42,852 nt of DNA from Acidimicrobiaceae bacterium (GTDB lineage Bacteria > Actinomycetota > Acidimicrobiia > Acidimicrobiales > Aldehydirespiratoraceae): the NCBI GenBank assembly GCA_009843915.1, contig VYCM01000148.1, positions 1-42,852 of the forward strand, written 5' to 3'. Position numbers and translations under genes: made by a program. The notes beneath the pieces were generated by a model, which worked only from the letters and a program-made list of their open reading frames with translations, had not been told where the DNA came from and did not search any database. Shown here piece by piece: positions 14,820 to 23,220 of this stretch (its first letter is position 1; every line of letters begins with the position of its first letter).

Positions 14820-17582
14820 ATGCATCCTTTGCTGCCATCCTTAATGACAGTGGCCGACAACTTCCTGCGCCAACTTCCGGACATCGACCCAGCCGAGACC
14901 CAGGAGTGGATCGACTCGCTCGACGCCATCATCGCGGCCGGAGGCCGGGAGCGAGCCCGCTACATCGTGGCCAAGCTCCTGGAACGCTCCAACGAGCAGC
15001 GGGTGGGCGTGCCGCCGACCACGTCGACGCCCTACATCAACACCATCCCCGCCTCCGAGCAGCCCTTCTTCCCCGGAAACGAGCAGGTCGAGCGGCGCAT
15101 CCGCCGCTTCATCCGGTGGAACGCGGCGGCCATGGTCATCCGGGCCAACAAGACGGCCGACGGGATCGGCGGCCACCTGTCCACGTTCGCCTCGTCGGCC
15201 TCCCTGTACGAGGTGGGCTTCAACCACTTCTTCAAGGGCAAGGACGACGGCCTGGTCGGCGACCACATCTACTTCCAGGGCCACGCCGCTCCCGGCGTGT
15301 ACGCCCGGGCCTACCTGGAGGGCCGCTTGAGCGAGCGGGAGCTCGACAACTTCCGGATGGAGGTCGGCGGCAACGGCCTGTCGGGCTACCCCCACCCGCG
15401 GCTTATGCCCGACTTCTGGGAGTACCCGACGGTGTCGATGGGGCTGGGGCCGATCAACTCCATCTACCACGCCCGCTTCAACCGGTACATGCACCACCGA
15501 CGCATCGACGACACGTCCGGCAGCACGGTGTGGTGCTTCCTGGGCGACGGCGAGTGCGACGAGCCCGAGACCCTGGGGGCCATCGCGCTGGCCGGACGCA
15601 GCGACCTCGACAACCTGAAGTGGGTGGTCAACTGCAACCTCCAGCGCCTCGACGGCCCGGTGCGGGGCAACGGCAAGATCATCCAGGAGCTCGAGGGCGT
15701 GTTCCGGGGCGCGGGCTGGAACGTGATCAAGGTGATCTGGGGCACCCGGTGGGACGAGCTGCTGATGCGCGACACCGACGGGGCCCTGCTCAACAAGATG
15801 GCGACCACCGTCGACGGCGAGTACCAGCGCTACGCGGTGGAGACGGGCGCCTACATCCGGGAGCACTTCTTCGGCCCCGACCCCCGCCTGCGCAAGCTCG
15901 TCGAGCACCTCAGCGACGAGGACCTGCGGGTCCTGCCCCGGGGAGGCCACGACTACCAGAAGGTGTACGCCGCGTTCAAGGCCGCCACCGAAGTCAAGGG
16001 CCAGCCCACCGTCATCCTGGCCAAGACCATCAAGGGATGGACGCTGGGCGAGGGCTTCGAGGGCCGCAACGCCACCCACCAGATCAAGAAGATGACCGCA
16101 TCGCAGCTGATGGAACTGCGGACGCGGCTGCACATGGAGAACGAGATCGACGAAGCAGACCTCGCCGACGGGATCCCGCCCTACTACCGGCCGGCCCCCG
16201 ACTCGGAGGAGATGCGCTACATGATGGACCGCCGCCGCGCCCTCGACGGGGCAGTGCCGCGGCGGGTGGTGCGGGACCGCCGCCCCATCACGCTCCCCGC
16301 CGACGGACCCTTCATCGACATGCGCAAGGGCTCCGGCGGGCGCGAGGTCTCCACCACGATGGCATTCACAGCCCTGCTGCGCGATCTGATGCGGGACCAG
16401 CACTTCGGCCGGCGGGTAGTTCCCATCGTGCCCGACGAGGCCCGCACCTTCGGCATGGACTCGCTGTTCCGGGAGTTCCGCATCTACGCACCCCACGGCC
16501 AGCTCTACGAGCCCGTGGACCACGACCTGCTGCTGAGCTACAGCGAGTCGACCGACGGCCAGATCCTCGAGGAGGGCATCACCGAGTGCGGCTCGCTGGC
16601 CAGCTGGCTGGCCGCGGCCACCTCCTACGCCAACCTCGGCGTGCCCATGGTGCCCTTCTACGCCTTCTACTCCATGTTCGGCTTCCAGCGGGTGGGCGAC
16701 TCGATCTGGGCCGCAGCCGACGCCCGGGCCCGGGGGTTCCTCATCGGCGCCACCGCGGGGCGCACGACGCTGCTGGGCGAGGGGCTCCAGCACCAGGACG
16801 GCCACAGCCACGTACTGGCCTCGACGGTGCCCCCCTGCGAGTCCTACGACCCGGCCTTCGCCTACGAGTTGGGGGCCATCGTCGACGAGGGCCTGCACCG
16901 GATGTACCCGCCGGACGCCGCCGACGGCACCGACGTCTTCTACTACATCACCATCTACAACGAGAACTACGAGCAGCCGCCCCGTCCCGATCACGTGACC
17001 GACTCCGACATCACCGGCGGCCTGTACAAGTTCGACGACGGCCCGGGGAGCCGCCAACGCTCGGCCACCATCCTGTTCTCGGGAGCGTCGGTGGGAGCCG
17101 CGCTCGAGGCTCAGGCGCTGCTGGCCGAGCATCACGACACGTCGGCCGAGCTGTGGAGCGCAACCTCCTACCAGCGGCTGCGGCGCGAGGCCATCGACGT
17201 GGAGCGCCGCAACCGGCTGCATCCCACTGACGAGCCCGCCGTTCCGATGGTCACCCGGCAACTGTCCGATTCCGACGGCCCGATCGTGGCCGTGACCGAC
17301 TTCATGACCCTGGTCCCGGACCAGATCGCCCGCTTCACTCCGAGGCCGCTGCACGTGCTGGGCACCGACGGGTTCGGCCGCTCCGACACCCGCGAGGCGC
17401 TGCGGCGATTCTTCGAGGTGGACGGGGTCCACATCGTGCTGGCCGTGCTGTCGGCCTTGATGGAATCGGGCGAGGCGTCGGCGGACGAGGTCGCGGACGC
17501 CATTGACCGGTACGGCATCGACGTCGACCGCGACGACCCCGGCCATCCCGACACCGGCGCACGGCTATCCTCAAACGGGTGA
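14820..17582 (+). CDS. aceE: Pyruvate dehydrogenase E1, homodimeric type
   Basis: A 920-residue thiamine diphosphate enzyme that decarboxylates pyruvate and acetylates the lipoyl arm of E2. The long single-chain E1 architecture, the TPP/Mg motif GDGECDEPE...NCNLQ (about residues 241-280), FFPGNEQVERRIRR and the C-terminal transketolase domain are typical AceE features. ATG 14820 has GAGG 7 nt upstream; an in-frame ATG at 14844 (MTVADNFLRQLP) has no such site, so the longer form is kept with modest certainty. It heads a plus-strand group: its TGA overlaps the GTG start of the HhH-GPD gene, which in turn overlaps the first selenoprotein gene. Confidence 0.96.
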   Translation: MHPLLPSLMTVADNFLRQLPDIDPAETQEWIDSLDAIIAAGGRERARYIVAKLLERSNEQRVGVPPTTSTPYINTIPASEQPFFPGNEQVERRIRRFIRWNAAAMVIRANKTADGIGGHLSTFASSASLYEVGFNHFFKGKDDGLVGDHIYFQGHAAPGVYARAYLEGRLSERELDNFRMEVGGNGLSGYPHPRLMPDFWEYPTVSMGLGPINSIYHARFNRYMHHRRIDDTSGSTVWCFLGDGECDEPETLGAIALAGRSDLDNLKWVVNCNLQRLDGPVRGNGKIIQELEGVFRGAGWNVIKVIWGTRWDELLMRDTDGALLNKMATTVDGEYQRYAVETGAYIREHFFGPDPRLRKLVEHLSDEDLRVLPRGGHDYQKVYAAFKAATEVKGQPTVILAKTIKGWTLGEGFEGRNATHQIKKMTASQLMELRTRLHMENEIDEADLADGIPPYYRPAPDSEEMRYMMDRRRALDGAVPRRVVRDRRPITLPADGPFIDMRKGSGGREVSTTMAFTALLRDLMRDQHFGRRVVPIVPDEARTFGMDSLFREFRIYAPHGQLYEPVDHDLLLSYSESTDGQILEEGITECGSLASWLAAATSYANLGVPMVPFYAFYSMFGFQRVGDSIWAAADARARGFLIGATAGRTTLLGEGLQHQDGHSHVLASTVPPCESYDPAFAYELGAIVDEGLHRMYPPDAADGTDVFYYITIYNENYEQPPRPDHVTDSDITGGLYKFDDGPGSRQRSATILFSGASVGAALEAQALLAEHHDTSAELWSATSYQRLRREAIDVERRNRLHPTDEPAVPMVTRQLSDSDGPIVAVTDFMTLVPDQIARFTPRPLHVLGTDGFGRSDTREALRRFFEVDGVHIVLAVLSALMESGEASADEVADAIDRYGIDVDRDDPGHPDTGARLSSNG

Positions 17583-18169
17583 AGCAGGTCGGGACAGGCA
17601 CTCTGGCGGTCACGGGCGACGACGCTGCCGACCGCCTGCTCAACACCGATCCCCTGGCGTTGCTGCTGGGCATGCTGCTCGACCAGCAGATCCCCCTGGA
17701 GTGGGCCTTCATGGGGCCTTATCGCCTGGTCGAGCGGCTGGGTTCCGAACTGGACGCGGTGGACATCTCCGAGTTGGACCCGGACGACTTTGCCGCCCTG
17801 GTCAGGGCCAAGCCGGCGCTGCACCGGTTTCCGAGCTCAATGGCCAAACGGATGCAGGCCCTCTGCCGGCATGTTGCCGATCACTACGACGGCGACGCCG
17901 GGGCGGTCTGGAACGCTGCGGCGAACGGTGAGGACCTCTTCCGGCGGCTGCGGGACCTGCCCGGCTACGGGGACGAGAAGGCCCGGATCCTGACCGCTGT
18001 GCTCGCCAAGCGCTTCGGCGTCCGTCCCGACGGCTGGGAGGCGCAGGCCGGAGCCTTCGCCGACAGCGAGCCGCGATCGGTGGCCGACATCGACAGCCCG
18101 GAAGCGCTACAGCGGGTGCGGGCCTGGAAGAAAGAGCAGAAGGCTCGCGGCAAGAGGAAGGACGAATGA
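17579..18169 (+). CDS. HhH-GPD base-excision-repair-like protein (TIGR03252 type)
   Basis: A 196-residue protein of an uncharacterised actinobacterial branch of the helix-hairpin-helix DNA glycosylase superfamily. LLGMLLDQQIPLEWAF (residues 29-44) matches the N-terminal helices, and LPGYGDEKARIL near residue 131 is the helix-hairpin-helix DNA-binding turn. No iron-sulfur cysteines are visible. A glycosylase activity is inferred from fold only; the C-terminus is Lys-rich. GTG 17579 overlaps the aceE stop (GTGA) and its own stop overlaps the next start (ATGA), so it is translationally coupled on both sides. Confidence 0.85.
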   Translation: MKQVGTGTLAVTGDDAADRLLNTDPLALLLGMLLDQQIPLEWAFMGPYRLVERLGSELDAVDISELDPDDFAALVRAKPALHRFPSSMAKRMQALCRHVADHYDGDAGAVWNAAANGEDLFRRLRDLPGYGDEKARILTAVLAKRFGVRPDGWEAQAGAFADSEPRSVADIDSPEALQRVRAWKKEQKARGKRKDE

Positions 18170-18717
18170 GAGTCCGACTCCTGACGTGCGCGGTGATCGT
18201 CGCCCTCGCGGCGGCAGCCTGCGGGTCCGACGACGCCACGACCATCAACGAGCCGGCTTCCACTGGGACCGACGTCGCGGCTTCCGATGCCCCTGCCAGC
18301 CCGTCCGGAGATGTGCCCGACCTCGACATGGTCAGCGTGTACACGGGCGAGACCGTCAACCTCCAATCCCTGGTGAGCGGCGAGACGCCGCTGCTGCTCT
18401 GGTTCTGGGCGCCCCATTGACCCACCTGCCGGAGAGAGGCTCCGGCCCTTGAGCAGTTCGCTCAAGACAACGCCGGCAAGGTGACGGTCGTGGGGATAGG
18501 CGCCCAGGACGACTTCGCTTACGCCGAACGATTCGTGTCCCAGACCGGGACCACCTTCACCATGCTGTGGAGCGACTCCAATGAGAGCTGGCGCCACTTC
18601 GAAGTTCGTAGGAACTCAAGCGTGCGACTACTGGACAGCGGCGGCAACCTGGCCGACGACAGCCCCGGCAGCTTCGACGCAGCGAGGCTCAGCGACGAGC
18701 TTGCTGCCCTAACCTGA
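18166..18717 (+). CDS. Thioredoxin-like selenolipoprotein 1 (in-frame TGA = Sec85)
   Basis: Read through the TGA at 18418-18420, this frame encodes 183 residues. A lipoprotein signal (hydrophobic 5-18, lipidated Cys19) and a Ser/Asp/Pro linker precede a TlpA/redoxin-like domain. The sequence LLLWFWAPH-U-PTCRREAP places the TGA at the first cysteine of the thioredoxin CxxC, with Cys88 as resolving residue; typical homologues read FWATWCxPCRAEAP. After the TGA come the expected beta strand (KVTVVGIGAQ), a Trp-containing strand and a C-terminal helix. A hairpin 8 nt after the TGA resembles a bacterial SECIS. The final stop is another TGA without such a hairpin. If TGA is read as stop, an 84-residue product lacking its redox centre results. 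It overlaps the preceding gene as ATGA. Confidence 0.82.
18428..18446 (+). promoter_or_regulatory. Candidate bacterial SECIS element 1
   Basis: GCCGGAG (18428-18434) and CTCCGGC (18440-18446) form a perfect 7-bp stem closing the loop AGAGG. The G at loop position 2 is 16 nt after the TGA. Known bacterial SECIS elements sit immediately downstream of the UGA, inside the coding region, with a G among the first two apical loop nucleotides at roughly 16-37 nt; this matches. The same bases encode Cys-Arg-Arg-Glu-Ala-Pro. Confidence 0.7.
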
Positions 18718-19908
18718 GTGATGAATATGCCGTACGCCGTCCGGATTCTTGCGGTGTTCCTGGCCGTCGCTCTGCCTGCCGCCGCCTGCGGTAGTGAGGA
18801 TGAGCCGGACGCCAGCCCCCGGAACACGGGCGCCAGCGCCGAGGATCAGGCCGCTCTCGAGCGGGCTCAAGCCGAAGCCGAAGCAGCCGCGGCGGAAGCC
18901 GCCGCAGCCGAAGCGGCCCAGGCCGCGGCCCAAGCCGAAGCCGAAGCAGCCGCCCAGGCCGCGGCGGAGGCCGAAGCCGCTGCTGAGGCTGAAGCAGCCG
19001 CGGAAGCCGCGGCTCAAGCGGAGGCCGAAGCCGCGGCCGCCAAAGCGGCTGAGGCCGAACTCGCGCTGGCGGCTGCTGAAGCGGAGCCTGAAGGAACCGT
19101 GGACCCCGAGGTGGTCGACGAACTCGAGCAGCAGTTGGCGCAGGCCCAGGCCGAAGCCGAGGCAGCCGCCGCCGAAGCTGCCGCGAAGGCAGCCGCCGCC
19201 GAAGCCGCCGAGTTGGCAGCCGCCGCCGAAGCCGAAGCCGCCGCGGAGGCCGCAATCGCCGAGGCGGAAGCCCGAGCCATAGCCGCCGAAGCCGAGGCCC
19301 TGGCCGCAGCCGCGGAAGCCGAGGCCGAAGCAGCGGCCCAAGCCGCAGCCGCTGAGGCCGCAGCCCAAGCCGCAGCCGAGACCACGACGACAGCCGCGCC
19401 CACAACCACCGCCGCGCCCACAACCACCGCAGCACCAACGACAACCGGCGCGGCGACCACCACCGCCGCGCCCACAACCACCGAAGCACCGGTCATCGAG
19501 ACCGACGTGCCGGCTCAGGACATGATCGATGTGCGCACGGGAGCGACCGTCAACCTCCGCGACTTCGTGGACGGCTCGACACCCCTGCTGCTCTGGTTCT
19601 GGGCCCCGCATTGACCGACCTGCCGGCGAGAGGCCTCGCCGGTCGGGCAGTTCGCCCGAGACAACGAAGGCAAAGTCATCGTCATCGGTGTGGGCGGCTC
19701 GGACACCCTTGCCCAGGCCAAGAGCTTCGCAACCACCTATGGCGGTCCGGCCAACATGCTTTGGGGCGAGTCCTTCGAGGCGTGGAGGCACTACAACACC
19801 GGCAACCCCACCTTGATTCTCCTCGACGGCGCCGGCGTGCAACAGATCGAGAAGATCAGCGGGTTCAACGCGAGCCGCCTCCAGGACGCACTGGACAGCC
19901 TCACCTAG
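18718..19908 (+). CDS. Thioredoxin-like selenolipoprotein 2 with coiled-coil stalk (in-frame TGA = Sec299)
   Basis: Read through the TGA at 19612-19614, this frame encodes 396 residues. A lipoprotein signal ends at Cys24. Residues about 40-220 are an extreme Ala/Glu-rich helical stretch, interrupted near 122-140 by a short Pro/Gly/Asp/Val segment (EGTVDPEVVDELEQQL). Residues 222-258 are a Thr/Ala/Pro linker of the exported-protein type. A thioredoxin-like domain then contains LLLWFWAPH-U-PTCRREASP with Cys302 resolving. Post-TGA sequence continues as a good fold (KVIVIGVGGS, NPTLILLDGAG) to TAG at 19906-19908. The start is GTG 18718, ATG 18721 or ATG 18727; GTG directly abuts the previous stop. 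The paralogue next door has the same TGA at the same place, arguing against a sequencing error or decay. Confidence 0.8.
19623..19642 (+). promoter_or_regulatory. Candidate bacterial SECIS element 2
   Basis: CCGGCGAG (19623-19630) and CTCGCCGG (19635-19642) form a perfect 8-bp stem with loop AGGC; the loop G is 18 nt after the TGA. CCGA (19615-19618) and TCGG (19643-19646) can add a lower stem across a small bulge. Compared with element 1, the A-U pair (18433-18441) is replaced by a C-G pair (19627-19638) while GAGAGGC around the loop is retained, a covariation that supports selection on the structure. Confidence 0.7.
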
Positions 19909-19911
19909 ATA

Positions 19912-19950
19912 ATTCACTCGCCGTTCACCGGTATTCACCCCGGGTTTACG
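19912..19950 (+). promoter_or_regulatory. PHO-box-like direct repeats upstream of pstS
   Basis: Four repeats resembling GTTCACC lie in tandem: ATTCACT (19912-19918), GTTCACC (19923-19929), ATTCACC (19933-19939) and GTTTACG (19944-19950), at 11, 10 and 11 nt spacing. Actinobacterial PhoP binds 11-nt direct repeats of this type. The array starts 3 nt after the selenoprotein 2 stop and lies about 100 nt upstream of pstS. A TAGCTT at 19983-19988 could be the -10. It predicts phosphate-starvation control of the pst operon. Confidence 0.75.
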
Positions 19951-19995
19951 GTGGCCGAAGCCTTCTGAAACCTTGCCTCGCGTAGCTTGCCTGCG

Positions 19996-20014
19996 GCCCG
20001 CAACCGGTGCGGGC
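19996..20014 (+). other. Hairpin in the pstS leader
   Basis: GCCCGCA (19996-20002) and TGCGGGC (20008-20014) form a perfect 7-bp stem with loop ACCGG between the PHO-box array and pstS. There is no following T-run, so it is not a classical terminator, although it could end readthrough from the upstream operon or shape the pstS leader. Confidence 0.5.
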
Positions 20015-20048
20015 TTGCCATGCCATTTCCCACGGAAGGGACATCTAA

Positions 20049-21029
20049 GTGCGCAACTCAAGGCGCCGGCTCCTCTGGCTGCCGGCGATTCTCGTGAGCC
20101 TGGCGCTAGTGGCCGCAGCATGCGGCGGGGACGGCGAGGACGCGGGTGAAGCCACGCCGGGCACGGTGAACATCTCGGGCTCGTCGACCGTGGAGCCGAT
20201 CTCAATCCGGGTGGCAGAGCTGTTCGAGGACGTGGCGCCGGGCATTTCCGTCACCGTGGACGGTCCCGGCACCGGTGACGGCTTCAAGCTGTTCTGCGAG
20301 GGAGAGACCGACATCTCCGACGCGTCCCGCCAGATCAAGGACCAAGAGAAGGAAACCTGCCTCGCCAACGGGATCGACAACATCATCGAGCTCAAGGTGG
20401 GCGTGGACGGCATCGCGGTGATGACCAGCGAAGACAACGACGCCGTCGAGTGCCTGACCTTCGACCAACTGTTCGACCTCATCGGCCCCAACGGCGAGGG
20501 CACCACCAGCTGGGCCGAGGCCTCACCCGGGCTACCCGACGCTCCGCTGGACATATTCGGGCCGGGCGAGGAATCCGGAACCTTCGACTCCTTCATCGAG
20601 ATCGTCCTTGAGGACCTCGCGGAGGTAGCCGGAGTCGAGGCCACCACCCGCACCGACTACATCCCCTCCGGCGATGACAACGTCATCCTTCAGGGCATCC
20701 AGTCCAGCGACACCAGCCTGGGCTGGGTCGGCTTCGCTTTCGCCATCAACGCCACCGGCGCGAAGTTGCTCGAGGTCGACGGCGGGAACGGCTGCGTCAG
20801 CCCCACAGGCGAGACCATCGCCTCCAACGAGTACCCCATCAGCCGAGACCTGTGGATCTACGTCAACGCGGACAAGGCCGCCGCCAACGACGCCATCGTC
20901 GCCTACCTGGACTTCTACGTCTCAGAGGCGCTGTCGACCGCAGTCGGCGACGTCGGCTACGTACCCCTGACCGAAGCGGCCCGCGCCGAGACCGCCGAGC
21001 GCTGGCACAGCCGCACAACCATCGGTTGA
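20049..21029 (+). CDS. pstS: Phosphate ABC transporter substrate-binding lipoprotein
   Basis: A 326-residue periplasmic-type phosphate receptor. A basic N-terminus, hydrophobic helix and lipobox VAAACGG (lipidated Cys25) give membrane anchoring. SGSSTVEPI (residues 40-48) and FGPGEESGTFDSF near residue 176 are the classical phosphate-binding segments. GTG 20049 has GGAAGGG about 8 nt upstream. It heads the pst operon directly after the PHO-box array. It is followed by pstC after 53 nt. Confidence 0.95.
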   Translation: MRNSRRRLLWLPAILVSLALVAAACGGDGEDAGEATPGTVNISGSSTVEPISIRVAELFEDVAPGISVTVDGPGTGDGFKLFCEGETDISDASRQIKDQEKETCLANGIDNIIELKVGVDGIAVMTSEDNDAVECLTFDQLFDLIGPNGEGTTSWAEASPGLPDAPLDIFGPGEESGTFDSFIEIVLEDLAEVAGVEATTRTDYIPSGDDNVILQGIQSSDTSLGWVGFAFAINATGAKLLEVDGGNGCVSPTGETIASNEYPISRDLWIYVNADKAAANDAIVAYLDFYVSEALSTAVGDVGYVPLTEAARAETAERWHSRTTIG

Positions 21030-21082
21030 CGGCCGGTGCCGAGCGCTCCGACTCCCACCAGTCAGCGGAGTAGCTGCTCGCC

Positions 21083-22234
21083 GTGACCGACGCGAGCGTC
21101 GCCCAGCCCATGGCGCTGACGGCTGACAGTCTGCAGATCGCGCCTACCCGCCGACGCCGCGAGGTGATCGTCCGGTACTGCCTCCTGATGGCCGCGCTGG
21201 GGACGGTGGTGGTGAGCGCCCTCATCGTGTGGAGCCTGGTCTCCGAGGCCTGGACGTTCATCACCGGTGTGGCCTGGGCGGACACTTGGGGACAGCTGGG
21301 CTGGTTCCCGAGGAGGGGGCTCTACGACATCCCCACCATCGTCATCGCCTCCATCATCGTCACGGCAATCGCCATGCTGGTCGCCGGGCCGCTGGGTCTC
21401 GGCGCGGCGGTGTACCTGTCGGAGTACGCCAACCGCAGGGTCCGAGCCTGGCTCAAGCCCGCGCTGGAGATCCTGGCCGGGATCCCGTCGGTGGTCCTGG
21501 GCTTCTTCGCTCTCACCTGGATCGCCCCCAATCTGGTGGGACGCATCGGCAAGAACACATTCCTGGTGATCGGCGTGGTGATCCTGGCCGGGTACGCGGT
21601 GATCGCGGCCGGCGTCGCCCGCAACCGGATCAAGCACTACCGCGGGAGCGGTGCCGAGCCTTCGTCGCTGATCGTGGCGATCGGGGCCATCGCCGTGCTC
21701 ATCGCCATCTTCGCGCTGGTGGGGGCCTGGCTGCTGAACGTATGGATCGAGTTCGCCCCCGCCCGGGCCGGTTCATTGGCCGCAGCCGGCATCGGGGTGG
21801 GCGTGCTCACGATCCCTCTCGTCGCCTCCATCTCCGAGGACGCCATGGCCGCGGTGCCCGACTCGTTGCGACAGGCCTCCGCCGGCCTCGGCGCGCGCCG
21901 GATGACCACTGCCACGACAGTGGTACTGCCCGCGGCGATCTCCGGCATCGTGGCCGCCTTCATCGTGGCTGTCTCACGGGCCATCGGCGAGACGATGGTG
22001 GTCTTCCTGGCCGGAGGGGCAGCCGACGCGGCCCGGTTCACGGACTCACCGTTCGAGGGCAGCCTGACCATGACGGCGGCCATGGCGTCACTGGCATCGG
22101 GCACCGACAGCGTGGTGGGCGAGGGACTCACATTCCAGAGCCTGTACTTCGTGGGACTGATGCTGTTCGCCATCACGCTCGGCCTGAACGTCGTCGCGGC
22201 CCGGTTCGTGGCCCGAGTGCGCGAGGCGTACTAG
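21083..22234 (+). CDS. pstC: Phosphate ABC transporter permease PstC
   Basis: A 383-residue inner-membrane permease subunit. After a cytoplasmic N-terminus of about 30 residues there are six to seven hydrophobic helices. The cytoplasmic EAA-type loop contacting PstB reads DSLRQASAGLGARRMTT (near residues 259-275), and SRAIGETMVV follows. An extra hydrophobic pair with a basic loop (RNRIKHYRG) splits the permease core near residues 165-230, longer than the most compact PstC proteins. The start is GTG 21083. Confidence 0.93.
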   Translation: MTDASVAQPMALTADSLQIAPTRRRREVIVRYCLLMAALGTVVVSALIVWSLVSEAWTFITGVAWADTWGQLGWFPRRGLYDIPTIVIASIIVTAIAMLVAGPLGLGAAVYLSEYANRRVRAWLKPALEILAGIPSVVLGFFALTWIAPNLVGRIGKNTFLVIGVVILAGYAVIAAGVARNRIKHYRGSGAEPSSLIVAIGAIAVLIAIFALVGAWLLNVWIEFAPARAGSLAAAGIGVGVLTIPLVASISEDAMAAVPDSLRQASAGLGARRMTTATTVVLPAAISGIVAAFIVAVSRAIGETMVVFLAGGAADAARFTDSPFEGSLTMTAAMASLASGTDSVVGEGLTFQSLYFVGLMLFAITLGLNVVAARFVARVREAY

Positions 22235-22250
22235 AGACGGTGACACGACG

Positions 22251-23213
22251 ATGATGAGCCGCCTCTCCGATGACAGGTCCCGAGCCGCCATCGCCGCTTC
22301 GATCGAGAAGCGCCGCGTCGACACCCGCGGCCTGCTGTTCCGCACGCTGCTGCAAGCCTGCCTGCTCCTGACCCTGGCGCTGCTGGCGGTACTGATCATC
22401 AGTGTCGTCACCAACAGCACCGACCAGCTAGGCACCCGGCTGGGCGACTTTCTCAGCGGCACCCTGCGCTCGCAGTCCGGCGACGACCGCCTCGGCGTCC
22501 ACCAGGGAATCTACGGATCGCTGTGGATCGCGGTGATCGTGGCGGTGCTCGCCTTCCCCGTCGGCATCGGTGCGGCCGTCTACCTCGAGGAGTACGCGCC
22601 TCGGAACCGGTTCACAGAATTCGTAGAGGTCAACATCCGCAACCTGGCCGGCGTACCGTCGGTGGTGTACGGACTGCTCGGCCTCGCCCTGCTCGTCAAG
22701 GGGAACCTGTTCGGCCTCGACCGGCTCACCGGCGGCTCCTCCACCTTGTCGGCCGGAATCACCCTGGCCATACTGGCCCTGCCCATCGTGGTGATCACCG
22801 CCGGCGAAGCCGTGCGGGCCGTGCCCGTTGAACTGCGGGAAGGCGCCTACGGCGTGGGCGCGACCAAATGGGAGATGATCCGCACGCAAGTGCTTCCCTA
22901 CGCAGCCCCCGGCATCCTCACCGGCACGCTGCTGTCGATGGCCCGGGCCGTGGGAGAGGCCGCGCCGCTGATACTGGTAGGCGCGATCTCGGGGCGGCTC
23001 GGCAGCGACCCCGGGCTGCTCGACCTGAGCGCGCTGACCGACCAGTTCACCGCGCTCCCGATCGTGATCACAACCTGGACCGTGCAGTCGGGCCGCGATG
23101 TCGGCTTTACCGCGGCCGCAGCAAGTGCCATTGTCGTACTGCTCGTGTTCGTGCTGCTGATGAACTCCGCAGCCATCGGACTACGGAACCGATTCGAGAA
23201 GAAGCGAGGCTGA
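22251..23213 (+). CDS. pstA: Phosphate ABC transporter permease PstA
   Basis: A 320-residue permease partner of PstC. Six predicted transmembrane helices, with the EAA-type loop [17 protein letters not shown] near residue 193 and [14 protein letters not shown] after it. A soluble segment between helix 1 and 2 ([10 protein letters not shown]...GVHQGIYGS) is as in other PstA proteins. ATG 22251 is 16 nt after pstC. Confidence 0.93.
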   Translation: MMSRLSDDRSRAAIAASIEKRRVDTRGLLFRTLLQACLLLTLALLAVLIISVVTNSTDQLGTRLGDFLSGTLRSQSGDDRLGVHQGIYGSLWIAVIVAVLAFPVGIGAAVYLEEYAPRNRFTEFVEVNIRNLAGVPSVVYGLLGLALLVKGNLFGLDRLTGGSSTLSAGITLAILALPIVVITAGEAVRAVPVELREGAYGVGATKWEMIRTQVLPYAAPGILTGTLLSMARAVGEAAPLILVGAISGRLGSDPGLLDLSALTDQFTALPIVITTWTVQSGRDVGFTAAAASAIVVLLVFVLLMNSAAIGLRNRFEKKRG

Positions 23214-23220
23214 TCGAACG

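Noticed and set aside
14507-17230. Long plus-strand frame overlapping aceE in another phase
   Set aside because: Arg/Gly/Pro/His-rich out-of-phase translation, with no motifs and complete overlap with an unmistakable AceE.
14841-17546. Very long open frame antisense to aceE (about 900 codons)
   Set aside because: A product of extreme GC at third codon positions. The translation is low-complexity Val/Gly/His/Arg and mirrors the aceE sequence.
18166-19908. Reading both TGA-interrupted genes as pseudogenes or sequencing frameshifts
   Set aside because: The frame does not shift, the TGA is at the same motif codon in both paralogues, and the downstream sequence keeps a good protein fold, so recoding is the better explanation.
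18689-20205. Minus-strand Arg/Leu- or Gly-rich frames over the Ala/Glu coil region
   Set aside because: Repetitive GC-rich DNA gives open frames in several phases. Only the plus frame has a lipobox, start site and downstream domain.
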